This document shows positions 38,712-48,635 of a stretch of DNA of 48,675 nucleotides, piece after piece. The translations under genes were made by a program, and so were the position numbers. Numbering within the stretch: the stretch's first letter is position 1; each line of letters begins with the position of its first letter. The notes under the pieces were generated by a model that worked only from the letters and a program-made list of their open reading frames with translations, did no database searches and was not told where the DNA came from. This DNA comes from Alphaproteobacteria bacterium (GTDB lineage Bacteria; Pseudomonadota; Alphaproteobacteria; UBA6615): assembly GCA_028279245.1 (NCBI GenBank), contig JANQOE010000036.1, positions 1 to 48,675 of the forward strand. The letters run 5' to 3'.

Positions 38712-38745
38712 CAGTGGCGGGATCGTGGCTTACCACTGTTTTTTT
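38712..38745 (+). terminator. Intrinsic terminator on the plus strand (A)
   Basis: CAGTGG (38712-38717) pairs with CCACTG (38733-38738), with an alternative tighter hairpin GTGG-CTTA-CCAC, and seven T residues follow directly. It reads on the plus strand, although every recognised gene around is on the minus strand. Confidence 0.5.
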
Positions 38746-38783
38746 ACGTGACCACTCCGCACGATGTGGCCTATTGTCTCACC

Positions 38784-38912
38784 CTGGTGTTCGTCAACTG
38801 GACACCCGGCCCAGGTTTTGGGGAGGACAAAGCCGGCCAGTAACACATACGGCCCGGTCAAACTGGACCTAATTGAATCAGGCAGGAGGCACGTTCTCTT
38901 GCCTCTTTTTTT
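38784..38912 (+). ncRNA. Candidate small RNA gene on the plus strand
   Basis: In the gap between the DUF1467 and secreted-protein genes, a promoter-like pair GTGACC (38748-38753) and TATTGT (38772-38777, 18-base spacing) on the plus strand is followed by about 128 bases ending in a strong intrinsic terminator. The sequence can form internal hairpins, such as GGTGTTC with GGACACC and CCGGC with GCCGG. No open frame with a good start is seen. I do not recognise it as 6S, SRP, tmRNA or RNase P RNA. The existence of the RNA is inferred from terminator and context. Confidence 0.35.
38886..38912 (+). terminator. Intrinsic terminator on the plus strand (B)
   Basis: GAGGCA (38886-38891), an 8-base loop and TGCCTC (38900-38905) form a perfect 6-pair stem followed by seven T residues. 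It ends 9 bases before the 3' end of the minus-strand DUF1467 gene. Read on the minus strand there is no T-run after the hairpin, so it is not the terminator of that operon. Confidence 0.65.
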
Positions 38913-38920
38913 GCGCGGAC

Positions 38921-39169
38921 CTAGTCGGCCCCCACGAGGTCCCGCAGCGATATCACGCCAGAGCTGACCACCGCAAAGATGATCCCAAAGAGGATGATCG
39001 TGATGCCGGTCGTCGCAAGGAGCTTGCGGATCAGCATCGGTTTCTCGGGTGCGCCGGGGTCGTGACCGTCGTCCGGATTGCGCACGCGGTTGACGCCGAA
39101 CGGCAGCACCATGAACAGCACCACCCACCAGACGATCAAGAACGTGACGATGCTTTCGACCGGGTTCAT
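38921..39169 (-). CDS. DUF1467 family small membrane protein
   Basis: An 82-residue integral membrane protein. It has a first helix with IVTFLIVWWVVLFMVLPFGV (residues 8-27), a polar loop with NRVRNPDDGHDPGAPEKPML, and a second helix ATTGITIILFGIIFAVVSS (residues 52-70). This is the DUF1467 pattern, found in alphaproteobacteria just after the methylmalonyl-CoA epimerase gene, as here. Its function is unknown. It overlaps mce by 4 bases and is the last gene of the nuo-birA-coaX-rnj-mce transcript. Confidence 0.9.
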   Translation of the reverse strand: MNPVESIVTFLIVWWVVLFMVLPFGVNRVRNPDDGHDPGAPEKPMLIRKLLATTGITIILFGIIFAVVSSGVISLRDLVGAD

Positions 39170-39585
39170 GCCTGTTCGAGCTCGATCAGCGTGCCGGCGA
39201 AATCCTTTGGATGGAGGAACAGCACCGGTTTGCCGTGGGCGCCGATCTTAGGCTCAACGTCACCGAGGATGCGCGCACCGCCGGCCACGGCGCGATCGCG
39301 CGCCGCCAGAATGTCGGCCACCTCAATGCATATGTGATGCATGGCGCCGGCCGGGTTCTTCGCCAGGAAGTTGGCGATTGGCGAGTCCTCGCCCAGTGGA
39401 TGAAGCAGCTCGATCTTCGTGTTGCCCAAATCGACGAACACGGTGGTGACGCCATGGTCGGGGATGCCGACGGGCTCCGACACGGTTGCGCCCAGGCCGC
39501 GATACTTGGCACTGGCGACGGCCAGGTCGGGAACGACGATGGCGACGTGGTTCAGGGCGCCAAGCGTGTCGTCAGATTCTGACAA
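39166..39585 (-). CDS. mce: Methylmalonyl-CoA epimerase
   Basis: A 139-residue vicinal-oxygen-chelate (glyoxalase-fold) protein that interconverts the (2R) and (2S) forms of methylmalonyl-CoA in propionyl-CoA use. Metal-ligand regions are visible: LNHVAIVVPDL (His13), LGNTKIELLHPLGEDSPIANFL, GAMHHICIEVADI and AGTLIELEQ. The start is TTG 39585, inside the last codons of rnj (14-base overlap). The longer open frame upstream is the rnj sequence in another frame. Confidence 0.93.
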   Translation of the reverse strand: MSESDDTLGALNHVAIVVPDLAVASAKYRGLGATVSEPVGIPDHGVTTVFVDLGNTKIELLHPLGEDSPIANFLAKNPAGAMHHICIEVADILAARDRAVAGGARILGDVEPKIGAHGKPVLFLHPKDFAGTLIELEQA

Positions 39586-41245
39586 GATGCACCTCGGTGT
39601 GGGGGTTCTTGCCACGGTGGGTGCGGACGTAGCGGCGGACGGTACGGCGGGCCAATTCGGCGACCGCATCGTCGTTACGGCGTTCGGCTGGCGGCATGTC
39701 CTCGATGGCGTCCAGCACTTCGTCGATGACTTCGTCGGCCAACGGGTCCTTCTCGTCACCGATGAGGCCGGGTGCGGATAGCTGCGGGTCTGCCATCAGA
39801 CCACCGTTGCGGCCGATGACTAGGGTCAGCACGACGCTGCCGTTCCACAGCATGCGCTGCCGATGGCGAATACCCTCGGCCTCGAGCGGGATCACGCGGG
39901 TGCCGTCGACGGCAAGACGGCCATGAGTGACCTGCCCCAGCACCTCGGGGCCATCGGGCGCGAGGCGCAAGATGTCGCCGTTGGCAATAACGGGCGTGTG
40001 GGCAACCTGGCAGGCGCCGGCAAGCTCCGCGTGGCCCAGCATGTGCCGGTGTTCGCCATGCACCGGAACGGCGATCCGTGGACGGATCCACTGGTACATC
40101 TGGATCAGCTCGTCCCGTGCCGGGTGGCCGGACACATGGATGAAGTGATCGTCCTCGGTCACCAACTCCACGCCCTGGTTGAGCAACTGATTCTGCAGCC
40201 GGGAGATCGACTTCTCATTGCCCGGGATGATGCGTGAGGAGAAGATCACGACATCACCGGAGTCGAGCGCGATGTGAGGATGGGCATCACGCGCGATGCG
40301 GGCGAGGGCCGACCTCGGCTCGCCCTGGCTGCCGGTGCAGATCATCAGCACCTTGTCTTCCGGCAGGTAACCAGCCTCGGCCTCCGAAACAACGGCTGGG
40401 AAGTCTTCCAGGTAGCCGGTTTGTCTGGCCGCTGCGGTGATGCGCCGGAGGGAGCGGCCGACCAGCACCACCTCACGACCGTGCGCCCGCGCGACCTCAC
40501 CAATCGTGCCGACGCGGGCCACGTTGCTGGCAAAACAGGTGACGGCGACGCGCGATTTGTACTTGCCAACCAACTCCATGAGGCTCTCGCGCACTGCGGC
40601 CTCGGAGCCGGACTCCCCCTCGACCAGGGCGTTGGTGGAGTCGCCGATCAGAGCCAGGACGCCCTCCTCGCCGACGCGCCGCAGCGCTGCCTCGTCGGTT
40701 GTCTCGCCGACCAGCGGCTCGGGGTCGAGTTTCCAATCGCCGGTGTGCAGTACCGTCCCGGCTCCGGTGCGGAGAACGACCGCGTTCGGCTCGGGGATCG
40801 AGTGGGTCAGTGTCACCAGTTCCAGATTGAACGGGCCGATGTCGAGGCGGCTCGACATTTCGATTTCGATGACTTCGACGTCGTCCTGCAGACCCGCTTC
40901 CTGCAGCTTCGTGTGAAGCAAAGCGGCGGTGAACGGGGTGGCGTAAACCGGGCAGCGGAAGCGCGGCCAAAGATGGTGAACGGCGCCGAGATGGTCCTCA
41001 TGGGCGTGGGTCAGCACCAGCCCGACGAGCGAGTCCCGGCGCTCGGCGATGAAGGTCGGGTCGGGCATGACCACGTCGATGCCCTGCATCGTGTCATCGC
41101 CGAACGTCACACCACAGTCGAGCATGAGCCACTTGCCGGCGTAGTGGTACAGGTTGAGGTTCATGCCGATCTCGCCGGATCCGCCGAGGGGCACGAACAA
41201 GAGATCGTCGTCGGCCCAGTTGTCCGCCGTGTTGGATTGGGTCAT
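39572..41245 (-). CDS. rnj: Ribonuclease J
   Basis: A 557-residue metallo-beta-lactamase/beta-CASP ribonuclease with 5'-3' exo- and endonuclease activity in mRNA decay and rRNA maturation. The N-terminal GGSGEIGMNLNLY, the zinc motif THAHEDHLGAV (His80, His82, Asp84, His85), HTGDWKLDP, the beta-CASP segments ICTGSQGEPRSALARIA and SGDVVIFSSRIIPGNE, and HVSGHPARDEL are all present. Alphaproteobacteria carry RNase J alongside RNase E. It overlaps coaX by 4 bases. Confidence 0.96.
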   Translation of the reverse strand: MTQSNTADNWADDDLLFVPLGGSGEIGMNLNLYHYAGKWLMLDCGVTFGDDTMQGIDVVMPDPTFIAERRDSLVGLVLTHAHEDHLGAVHHLWPRFRCPVYATPFTAALLHTKLQEAGLQDDVEVIEIEMSSRLDIGPFNLELVTLTHSIPEPNAVVLRTGAGTVLHTGDWKLDPEPLVGETTDEAALRRVGEEGVLALIGDSTNALVEGESGSEAAVRESLMELVGKYKSRVAVTCFASNVARVGTIGEVARAHGREVVLVGRSLRRITAAARQTGYLEDFPAVVSEAEAGYLPEDKVLMICTGSQGEPRSALARIARDAHPHIALDSGDVVIFSSRIIPGNEKSISRLQNQLLNQGVELVTEDDHFIHVSGHPARDELIQMYQWIRPRIAVPVHGEHRHMLGHAELAGACQVAHTPVIANGDILRLAPDGPEVLGQVTHGRLAVDGTRVIPLEAEGIRHRQRMLWNGSVVLTLVIGRNGGLMADPQLSAPGLIGDEKDPLADEVIDEVLDAIEDMPPAERRNDDAVAELARRTVRRYVRTHRGKNPHTEVHLVRI

Positions 41246-42015
41246 GCGGCCGTGTTGCGACGATGGATTTCGATTAAGCCACGAATGGTCAGGTCGGGTT
41301 CTACGGCGGTGAAAACGGGCATGACATCCGCGAACAGATTGGCGAGCCCGCCGGTGGCGATCACCTTCATGTCATGACCCAGTTCATCCTTCACCCGTGC
41401 CACCAGCCCCTCGATCATCGAGACATAGCCCCAGAACACACCTGACTCCATGGCCGGAATCGTCGCTTTGCCGACGACCTTGTCGGGCTTGCGAATGGCG
41501 ATGCGTGGTAGCGCGGATGCTGCCATGTAGAGCGCCTCAATCGACAGATTGACGCCTGGGGCGAGGATGCTGCCGGCGAAATTGCCCTGCGCATCGACAA
41601 TGTCGAAGTTGGTAGCCGTGCCGAAGTCCAGAATGATGAGGTTGCCGCCGTGTCTGACAAATCCGCCGACGGCGTTCGCCAGCCGATCTGCACCGGCTTG
41701 TTCCGGCCTGTCGAGGACGATTTCGATGCCGAGTTTCACGCTGGGGTCGCGAACGACCAACGGCTTGGTGTTGAAGTAACTCCGCGCCAGCCCGGTCAGA
41801 TTGTACAAAGCGGGGGGAACGACATTGGCGATGATGGCGGCGTCCACCTCGTTGGGCGAAAGCTTGTGCAGCGCCATGAGTTGGGTGAGCCACACCGCGT
41901 ATTCGTCAGCGGTGCGTTGGGGTCGGGTCGCGGCGCGCCAGGTTGCGCGGATCTCATTCCCATCGCAAAGGGCGAAGACGGTGTTGGTGTTGCCGCAATC
42001 GATTGCCAATAACAT
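41242..42015 (-). CDS. coaX: Type III pantothenate kinase
   Basis: A 257-residue CoaX, which phosphorylates pantothenate at the first step of coenzyme A synthesis. The phosphate-binding motif LLAIDCGNTNTVFAL is at the start, GADRLANAVGGFV in the middle, and the LIILDFGTATNFDIVDAQG segment with the catalytic region ILAPGVNLSIEAL follows. It lies between birA and rnj, its usual place in this class. Confidence 0.96.
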   Translation of the reverse strand: MLLAIDCGNTNTVFALCDGNEIRATWRAATRPQRTADEYAVWLTQLMALHKLSPNEVDAAIIANVVPPALYNLTGLARSYFNTKPLVVRDPSVKLGIEIVLDRPEQAGADRLANAVGGFVRHGGNLIILDFGTATNFDIVDAQGNFAGSILAPGVNLSIEALYMAASALPRIAIRKPDKVVGKATIPAMESGVFWGYVSMIEGLVARVKDELGHDMKVIATGGLANLFADVMPVFTAVEPDLTIRGLIEIHRRNTAA

Positions 42016-42018
42016 TTG

Positions 42019-42774
42019 CTAGCCTGCGTTCTCAAAAACCTCGCCGGCCGCCAACACACGGGTGTTGTCGCCCTGGGCAAGGATCAGCCCGCCGCTGTCA
42101 TCCAGCCCGGAAAACACCCCGGAAAGGACCTCCGCGCCGAGCCGAACGGTGATGGGTTGGCCGACCGTGGCCCAGTGAAGCCAATCCATCCTGATCGCAG
42201 CGAAGCCCCCCGCCTCCCATTCGTCAAGTCTGACGGCAAGATACCCCAGCAGGTTCTGGAGGAGTTGTTCGATTGTGCCGCCAAATCCGGCCTGATTCAG
42301 CGCCATGCTTGGCCGGTCCGGCACCTGCGGGTGGCTGGCGACGTTGACCCCCATACCGAGGATGACCACGCCCCCGCCGGCCGGCGGCTCGAAACTCTCG
42401 ACGAGGATGCCGGACACCTTGGCCCCGCCAACGAGGACGTCGTTCGGCCATTTCAGGGTCAGTTTCGGTGCGGCCGCTGGCATCAGGCCGGCGACGGTGT
42501 CGGCGATCGCGAGGGCGGCAAGCAAGCCAATCTGCGGCCTTTCGGCAGGCGGACGGCTCGTCCTTAGGATGCAACTGCTGTAGAGGTTGCCCGGTGGGGA
42601 GACCCAGGTGCGTCCGTGCCGGCCGCGGCCGCTGGTCTGCTCAGTCGCCCAGACGACCGTACGATCCGGACAACCGTCCGATGCCAGCTGTCGGGCCTCG
42701 TCATTGGTGCTGCCAACCGTCCCGACCGCCTCGATGTGCCAGCCTTGGATGGCTCCTGCCGGAGCCTCGTTCAT
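42019..42774 (-). CDS. birA: Biotin--[acetyl-CoA-carboxylase] ligase
   Basis: A 251-residue biotin protein ligase that attaches biotin to the carboxylase carrier protein. It carries [15 protein letters not shown], the biotin-binding [19 protein letters not shown], and [19 protein letters not shown]. There is no N-terminal helix-turn-helix, so it is a monofunctional (class I) ligase and does not act as a biotin repressor. It overlaps nuoN by 4 bases. Confidence 0.95.
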   Translation of the reverse strand: MNEAPAGAIQGWHIEAVGTVGSTNDEARQLASDGCPDRTVVWATEQTSGRGRHGRTWVSPPGNLYSSCILRTSRPPAERPQIGLLAALAIADTVAGLMPAAAPKLTLKWPNDVLVGGAKVSGILVESFEPPAGGGVVILGMGVNVASHPQVPDRPSMALNQAGFGGTIEQLLQNLLGYLAVRLDEWEAGGFAAIRMDWLHWATVGQPITVRLGAEVLSGVFSGLDDSGGLILAQGDNTRVLAAGEVFENAG

Positions 42775-44222
42775 ACCGCGAAGAGGAAGGCGGCGGCTCG
42801 CTCGGCGCTGTTGAGAACGGGCGCCAAGCCAACAAAGAAGAAGAAGGTCACGACGCTGGTGCCGACGAGAATGGCGGAGATCTCGCCGCCGACCGGCCGG
42901 TCGAACCGGTCCGTTGGTTCGTCGAAGTACATCAGCTTGACGATCCGCAGGTAGTAGAAGGCGGCGACGACACTGGTCAGCAAGCCGATGACAGCGAGGA
43001 CCGGCAGGCCGGCCTCGATTGCCGCCCAGAACACATAGAGTTTGCCGAAGAAACCGGCGAGCGGCGGGATGCCGGCCATCGAGAACATGAAGATGCCGAG
43101 GGCCAGGGCCATGCGCGGATTGGTCTTGCTGAGGCCGGCGAGTTCGTCGATGCCCTCGACCATGCGGCCGTCTCTACGCATCGCCAGAATGCAGGCGAAG
43201 GCGCCGGTGTTCATGAACAGGTAGATGGTGAGGTAGAGCAGCACCGCTTGGGCGCCGAAGTCGGTGCCGGCGGCCAGACCGACCAGCGCGTAACCCATGT
43301 TGCCGATGGAGCTGTAGGCCATCAGACGCTTGATATTGTTCTGATTGATCGCGGCGAACGCGCCCAGGATCATCGATGCCAGGGAGATGAAGACGATGAT
43401 CTGCTGCCACTGATCCAGCAGTTCACCGAACGGGCCGAACATCACGCGGACGAACAGGACCATCGCGGCAATCTTCGGCGCCACGGCGAAGAATGCCGTG
43501 ACCGGGGTCGGCGCGCCTTCGTAAACGTCGGGCGTCCACATGTGGAACGGCACCGCGGACACCTTGAAGGCCAGACCGGCGGCGATGAACACAATGCCGA
43601 CGATCAGACCGACGGCGGGGGCCTCCGCCGCGTCGGCGGCGAAAACCTGGGATAGCTGGTCGAAGTTGGTGGTCCCCGCAAAACCGTACACCAGCGACAT
43701 GCCGTAGAGGAGGATGCCGGAGCTGAGCGCGCCGAGGACGAAGTACTTCAGGCCGGCCTCGGACGACCGGACCGTGTCGCGCCGGAATGCAGCGATGATG
43801 TAGAGCGCGAGGCTCTGCAGTTCGATGCCGAGATAGAGCGAGATGAGGTCGTTGGCGGAGACCATCATCATCATACCCAGCACCGCAAACAGGATGAGCA
43901 CCGGGTATTCGAAGCGGTCGATGCGTTCGTTCACGTTGTAGGTGAACGAAAGCAATAGGGCCAACGCAGCGCCGACCAGGATCAGAACCTTGGCGAAGTC
44001 CGTGTATCCGTCGACAACGAACAGGTCGTTGAACGCGACCGCGCGCTCGTCGGAGCTGACGACAACCAGCAGCCCGGCCAGGACGATCGTCAGGATGCTC
44101 ATCCACGCGATGAACCGTCCGGACTCAGTGCGTTGATAGGCACCGACGAGCAGCAAGACCATCGCGAGTACCGCGATAAACACCTCAGGTAGGGCCGTGC
44201 CAATATCCGCGCCAATAGTCAT
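42771..44222 (-). CDS. nuoN: NADH-quinone oxidoreductase subunit N
   Basis: A 483-residue antiporter-like membrane subunit of complex I with about 14 helices. Family segments include [69 protein letters not shown]-like and [20 protein letters not shown], which hold the proton-channel lysines and histidine. It is the last nuo gene, 12 bases after nuoM. Confidence 0.97.
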   Translation of the reverse strand: MTIGADIGTALPEVFIAVLAMVLLLVGAYQRTESGRFIAWMSILTIVLAGLLVVVSSDERAVAFNDLFVVDGYTDFAKVLILVGAALALLLSFTYNVNERIDRFEYPVLILFAVLGMMMMVSANDLISLYLGIELQSLALYIIAAFRRDTVRSSEAGLKYFVLGALSSGILLYGMSLVYGFAGTTNFDQLSQVFAADAAEAPAVGLIVGIVFIAAGLAFKVSAVPFHMWTPDVYEGAPTPVTAFFAVAPKIAAMVLFVRVMFGPFGELLDQWQQIIVFISLASMILGAFAAINQNNIKRLMAYSSIGNMGYALVGLAAGTDFGAQAVLLYLTIYLFMNTGAFACILAMRRDGRMVEGIDELAGLSKTNPRMALALGIFMFSMAGIPPLAGFFGKLYVFWAAIEAGLPVLAVIGLLTSVVAAFYYLRIVKLMYFDEPTDRFDRPVGGEISAILVGTSVVTFFFFVGLAPVLNSAERAAAFLFAV

Positions 44223-44234
44223 GTTCTTGTTCTC

Positions 44235-45749
44235 CTAACGCCCGGCAACCGAGACGCCCTGACTGGCGGCCAACGCACCCTCGTAACCCTCGATCAAATT
44301 GGCGACCGAAGCGTCGAACACGTCGAGGAAGGGCATCGGGTAGATGCCCATCCACAAGACGAGCAACACCAGCGGGACCATCACCGCGACTTCACGCGGT
44401 TCGAGGTCCAGCAGCTTCTTGAGGTTCTCTTTCTCGAGCTTGCCGAAGATGACCCGGCGGTAGAGGTACAGCATATAGGCGGCACCGAGAATGATGCCGG
44501 TCGACGCGAGGAAGGCGACCCAAGTGTTGTCCTGGAAGGCGCCCAGCAACACCAGGAACTCGCCGATGAAGCCGCTAGTTCCCGGCAGCCCCACTGAGCC
44601 GAGCATGAAGATCATAAAGACGAACGCATACTTCGGCATGCGTTCGACCAAACCGCCATAGTCGGCAATCTCACGGGAGTGCACGCGGTCGTAGACCACG
44701 CCGACGCAAAGGAATAGCGCCGCCGAGATGATGCCGTGGCTGAGCATCTGGAAGATCGCGCCCTGGATGCCGTGGTCGGTCAGCGAGAAGATGCCGATCG
44801 TCACGAAGCCCATGTGGGCCACGGATGAATAGGCGATCAGCTTCTTCATGTCCTCTTGGGCCAATGCGACCAAAGACGTGTAGATGATTGCGATGATCGA
44901 CAGGGCATAGATCAGCGGCGTGAACTGGTCGGTCGCCAAGGGCAGCATCGGGACCGAGAACCGCAGGAATCCGTAGCCGCCCATCTTCAAGAGTACGCCG
45001 GCGAGGATGACCGAACCGGCGGTTGGTGCTTCGACGTGGGCGTCGGGAAGCCAGGTGTGGACCGGCCACATCGGCAGCTTCACGGCGAACGACGCAAGCA
45101 AGGCTAGCCACAGCCAAGGCTGGAGATGTGGCGCGATATCGGTGACCAGCAGGGTCGGGATGTCCGTCGTGTCGGCCTGGAAGTACATCACCAGGATGGC
45201 GACCAGCAGCAGCACGGAGCCGGCGAGCGTATAGAGGAAGAACTTGAAGGCCGAGTAGACCCGGCGCGGCCCGCCCCAGACCCCGATGATGATGAACATC
45301 GGGATCAGCACGCCTTCGAAGAAGATGTAGAAGAGCACGAAGTCCAGCGCGACGAACGTACCGATCATCATGGTCTCGAGGACCAGGAAGGCGATCATGT
45401 ACTCGCGGACGCGGCTGGTGACGGCTTTCCACGAGGCCAGCACGCAGATCGGTGTCAGGAAGGTCGACAACAGGACGAACAGCATCGAAATGCCGTCGAC
45501 ACCGAGATGGTAAGACACGTCGAAGCGCGGGAGCCACGCTGCCTTTTCGACGAATTGGAAGTCTGATGTCCCGTGGTCGAAGTTGAACCAGATGAACAGG
45601 CTGAGCGCGAAGGTAACGAGCGAGGTCCAAAGCGCGGCATAGCGCGAATTGCGGGCGACGATGTCCTCATCACCGCGGACCATCAAGATGAACGCGACGC
45701 CAACTAGCGGCAGGAAGGTCGTCAGCGAAAGCAGCGGAAAGCCATCCAT
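44235..45749 (-). CDS. nuoM: NADH-quinone oxidoreductase subunit M
   Basis: A 504-residue antiporter-like subunit of complex I. Diagnostic stretches: [79 protein letters not shown] and [20 protein letters not shown]. It lies 6 bases after nuoL. Confidence 0.97.
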   Translation of the reverse strand: MDGFPLLSLTTFLPLVGVAFILMVRGDEDIVARNSRYAALWTSLVTFALSLFIWFNFDHGTSDFQFVEKAAWLPRFDVSYHLGVDGISMLFVLLSTFLTPICVLASWKAVTSRVREYMIAFLVLETMMIGTFVALDFVLFYIFFEGVLIPMFIIIGVWGGPRRVYSAFKFFLYTLAGSVLLLVAILVMYFQADTTDIPTLLVTDIAPHLQPWLWLALLASFAVKLPMWPVHTWLPDAHVEAPTAGSVILAGVLLKMGGYGFLRFSVPMLPLATDQFTPLIYALSIIAIIYTSLVALAQEDMKKLIAYSSVAHMGFVTIGIFSLTDHGIQGAIFQMLSHGIISAALFLCVGVVYDRVHSREIADYGGLVERMPKYAFVFMIFMLGSVGLPGTSGFIGEFLVLLGAFQDNTWVAFLASTGIILGAAYMLYLYRRVIFGKLEKENLKKLLDLEPREVAVMVPLVLLVLWMGIYPMPFLDVFDASVANLIEGYEGALAASQGVSVAGR

Positions 45750-45755
45750 GTCCCG

Positions 45756-47687
45756 CTACCCTTGCTGCGCGAATAGATACCAGGAGACGAGCACAACCAG
45801 ACCGATCAGCATCACGAAGGCGTAGTGATACAAGAACCCGGACTGGAGCCGCCCTGCCCGACCGGCAAGATTGCGGGCGGCAGCGGCAACGCCGTCCGGC
45901 CCGACCCCGTCGATCAGTTCGCCATCACCCGACTTCCACAAACCGTGGCCGAGATAGAAGGCTGGGCGGACGAACAGGCGATCGTACAGCTCGTCGAAGT
46001 ACCATTTGTTTAAGAGGAACAGGTAGATGGCCTTCAAACGGGCGGCGATGATCCCCGGTAGGTTGGGCACCATGATGTAGGCGAAGAAGGCCATGACGAT
46101 GCCGACGACCGCCACGATCACCGGCAGCAGTTTGACCCATTTCGGGGCGTGGTGCGCTGCCTCGATCGTGTCGTGGATCGGCAGGACGAAGAGGGATTCA
46201 CCCCAAAAGTGTTCCCGCTCGTGGCCGACGAAGTACTCAAAGCCGAGCCAGCCGGCGAAGATCGCCCCCAATGCCAACACCACAAGCGGGATCAGCATCA
46301 CCGGCGGTGATTCATGCGCGTGCTCGTAAACCGACGGATCGGCGCGGGTCGGACCGTTGAAGGTCATGAAGAGAAGCCGCCAGGAGTAGAAGGCCGTCAG
46401 CAGAGCGGCGACAATTCCAAGCCAGAAGGCATAGTTGCCCATGCCGGTATGTGCGGCGAAGGCGGCCTCCAAGATGATGTCCTTCGACCAAAAGCCGGCG
46501 AAGAACGGGACACCGGCCAACGCCAAGCTGCCGATCCACATGACGAAAGCGGTGACCTTCATCTTGCTGAACAGTCCACCCATCTTCCGCATGTCCTGTT
46601 CGTCGTGCATGCCGTGGATCACGCTACCGGCGCCGAGGAACAGCAATGCCTTGAAGAAGGCGTGGGTCATCAGATGGAAGATTGCCGCGCCATAGGCGGA
46701 TACGCCGAGGGCGAAGAACATGTAGCCGAGCTGGCTGCAGGTCGAATAGGCGATGACGCGTTTGATGTCGTTCTGCGTCAATCCAACTGTCGCCGCAAAG
46801 ATCGCCGTCGTCGCGCCGATGAAGACGATGACGGTCAGCGCGATCGGCGCGAATTCGTACATCGGCGACAGCCGCGCCACCATAAAGACGCCGGCGGTGA
46901 CCATGGTTGCGGCATGGATCAGCGCGGAGACGGGAGTCGGGCCCTCCATGGCGTCTGGTAGCCAAGTGTGCAGGCCGATCTGCGCCGACTTGCCCATGGC
47001 GCCGACGAACAACAACAGGCAAAGGGTTGTCAGGATGTCGACATCCATACCGATGAAGTTGAAGTTCTCGCCGACGAGATTGGGCGTGGCTTCGAACACC
47101 GGGTCGAAGTCCAAGGTGCCGAAGGCAAAGAACACACCGAGGATGCCGAGCAGGAAGCCGAAGTCGCCGACGCGGTTCACGACAAACGCCTTGATTGCCG
47201 CGGCATTGGCGGTCGGCCGGCCGAACCAGAAGCCGATCAGCAGATAGGATGCGAGGCCGACGCCCTCCCAGCCGAAGAACATCTGCACGAAATTGTCTGC
47301 CGTCACCAACGTCAGCATGAAGAAGGTGAACAGGCTCAGATAGGACATGAAGCGCGGGACGGATGAGTCGTGCGCCATGTAGCCGATCGAGTAGACGTGG
47401 ATCATCGATGACACCACGCACACCACGCCGATCATCACCGCCGACAAGGTGTCGAGGCGGATGGCCCAGTTCAGTTGCAGGGCGCCAACGTCGATCCAGC
47501 GGAACAGTTCGATGGTCTGCGGATTGCCGCCCAGGGCCACGTCGAAGAAGATGACGATCGACAGGATCGCCGCCGCCAGCATTGGAATGACCGTCGCAAG
47601 CTGTGCACCGCGGTCGCCGAGGCGCCGGCCGCCGAAACCGGCGATGATCGAGCCGATCAGCGGGAGAAAGACAACCAATGCATACAT
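45756..47687 (-). CDS. nuoL: NADH-quinone oxidoreductase subunit L
   Basis: A 643-residue antiporter-like subunit with the long lateral helix at its C-terminus. Segments: MFFGWEGVGLASYLLIGFWF, QIGLHTWLPDAMEGPTPVSA, LIHAATMVTAGVFMVARLSP, NDIKRVIAYSTCSQLGYMFF and FWSKDIILEAAF. Length is normal. It lies 6 bases after nuoK. Confidence 0.97.
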   Translation of the reverse strand: MYALVVFLPLIGSIIAGFGGRRLGDRGAQLATVIPMLAAAILSIVIFFDVALGGNPQTIELFRWIDVGALQLNWAIRLDTLSAVMIGVVCVVSSMIHVYSIGYMAHDSSVPRFMSYLSLFTFFMLTLVTADNFVQMFFGWEGVGLASYLLIGFWFGRPTANAAAIKAFVVNRVGDFGFLLGILGVFFAFGTLDFDPVFEATPNLVGENFNFIGMDVDILTTLCLLLFVGAMGKSAQIGLHTWLPDAMEGPTPVSALIHAATMVTAGVFMVARLSPMYEFAPIALTVIVFIGATTAIFAATVGLTQNDIKRVIAYSTCSQLGYMFFALGVSAYGAAIFHLMTHAFFKALLFLGAGSVIHGMHDEQDMRKMGGLFSKMKVTAFVMWIGSLALAGVPFFAGFWSKDIILEAAFAAHTGMGNYAFWLGIVAALLTAFYSWRLLFMTFNGPTRADPSVYEHAHESPPVMLIPLVVLALGAIFAGWLGFEYFVGHEREHFWGESLFVLPIHDTIEAAHHAPKWVKLLPVIVAVVGIVMAFFAYIMVPNLPGIIAARLKAIYLFLLNKWYFDELYDRLFVRPAFYLGHGLWKSGDGELIDGVGPDGVAAAARNLAGRAGRLQSGFLYHYAFVMLIGLVVLVSWYLFAQQG

Positions 47688-47693
47688 GCGCGG

Positions 47694-48005
47694 TTAGCCT
47701 TTCATCATGTTGATGTCTTCCACTTCGATCGAGCCGCGGTTGCGGAAGTAGACCACCAGGATCGCCAGGCCGACCGCGGCTTCCGCGGCGGCCACGGTCA
47801 GGACGAACATGGCGAAGACCTGCCCGACCAGGTCCTGTAGGTGCACCGAAAACGCGACGAGATTGATGTTCACGGCGAGCAGCATCAGTTCGATCGACAT
47901 TAGGATGACGATCACGTTCTTCCGGTTCAGGAAGATGCCGAAAATGCCGATGGTGAACAGGATCGCGGCAACGCTGAGGTAGTGCGACAGGCCGATTTGC
48001 AGCAT
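47694..48005 (-). CDS. nuoK: NADH-quinone oxidoreductase subunit K
   Basis: A 103-residue, three-helix subunit of complex I. It contains the conserved glutamates within [17 protein letters not shown] and [20 protein letters not shown]. Its start overlaps the nuoJ stop by one base. Confidence 0.97.
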   Translation of the reverse strand: MLQIGLSHYLSVAAILFTIGIFGIFLNRKNVIVILMSIELMLLAVNINLVAFSVHLQDLVGQVFAMFVLTVAAAEAAVGLAILVVYFRNRGSIEVEDINMMKG

Positions 48006-48619
48006 CAGGCGCCGCTCCCGGTCGGGACGTCGCGGACCTCTATCACGTCTTCGCGTGGGCGGCTGATCTGCTCGCCGATGCGCTGGCGGCGGACGCCCAT
48101 GCGCTCGCGTAGGGTGAGGACGATCGCGCCGATCATGGCGGTCAACAGCACCAAGCCGGAGGCTTGGAAGAGGTAGATGTAATCGGTGTAGATCAAACGG
48201 CCGAGGGCGCGGGTGTTGCTGACGTCATCAACCGGCGGCATGGGGGCGAAAGCGACCTCCCCGGCTTCCGGTGCGATGACCCAACTGCCGAAGATGAACA
48301 CTAGCTCGAACAGCAGGATGATGCCGATCAGCGCACCAATCGGCAGGTAGTTGATGAACCCCTCGCGCATCGCCGAGAAGTCGATGTCGAGCATCATCAC
48401 GACGAACAGGAAGAGCACGGCGACCGCGCCGACATAGACGACCACGAGGATCATCGCGAGGAACTCGGCGCCGATCAGCACAAACAGGCCAGCGGCGTTG
48501 AAGAACGCCAGAATCAGAAACAGCACCGAGTGTACCGGGTTTTTGGCCGAGATGACCATCACGCCGGCGGCAATTGCGATCGCCGCGAACAGATAGAAAG
48601 CCAGCCCCTGAACTATCAT
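48005..48619 (-). CDS. nuoJ: NADH-quinone oxidoreductase subunit J
   Basis: A 204-residue membrane subunit of complex I, with [40 protein letters not shown] and [16 protein letters not shown]. The third helix holds the pi-bulge region typical of NuoJ. The start is ATG 48619, with GGGGGA just upstream, 16 bases after the nuoI stop. Confidence 0.96.
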   Translation of the reverse strand: MIVQGLAFYLFAAIAIAAGVMVISAKNPVHSVLFLILAFFNAAGLFVLIGAEFLAMILVVVYVGAVAVLFLFVVMMLDIDFSAMREGFINYLPIGALIGIILLFELVFIFGSWVIAPEAGEVAFAPMPPVDDVSNTRALGRLIYTDYIYLFQASGLVLLTAMIGAIVLTLRERMGVRRQRIGEQISRPREDVIEVRDVPTGSGA

Positions 48620-48635
48620 CGATCCCCCGTGCGGC

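Noticed and set aside
38784-38912. 6S RNA, SRP RNA, tmRNA or RNase P RNA in the large gap
   Set aside because: The conserved core sequences of these RNAs, such as the SRP GGAAGCAGC loop, are not found.
40274-41377. 367-codon open frame on the plus strand
   Set aside because: It is antisense to the well-defined RNase J gene and has no recognisable domain.
42468-43655. 395-codon open frame on the plus strand
   Set aside because: It is antisense to nuoN and birA; its translation is a His/Asp/Gly-rich low-complexity string typical of shadow frames.
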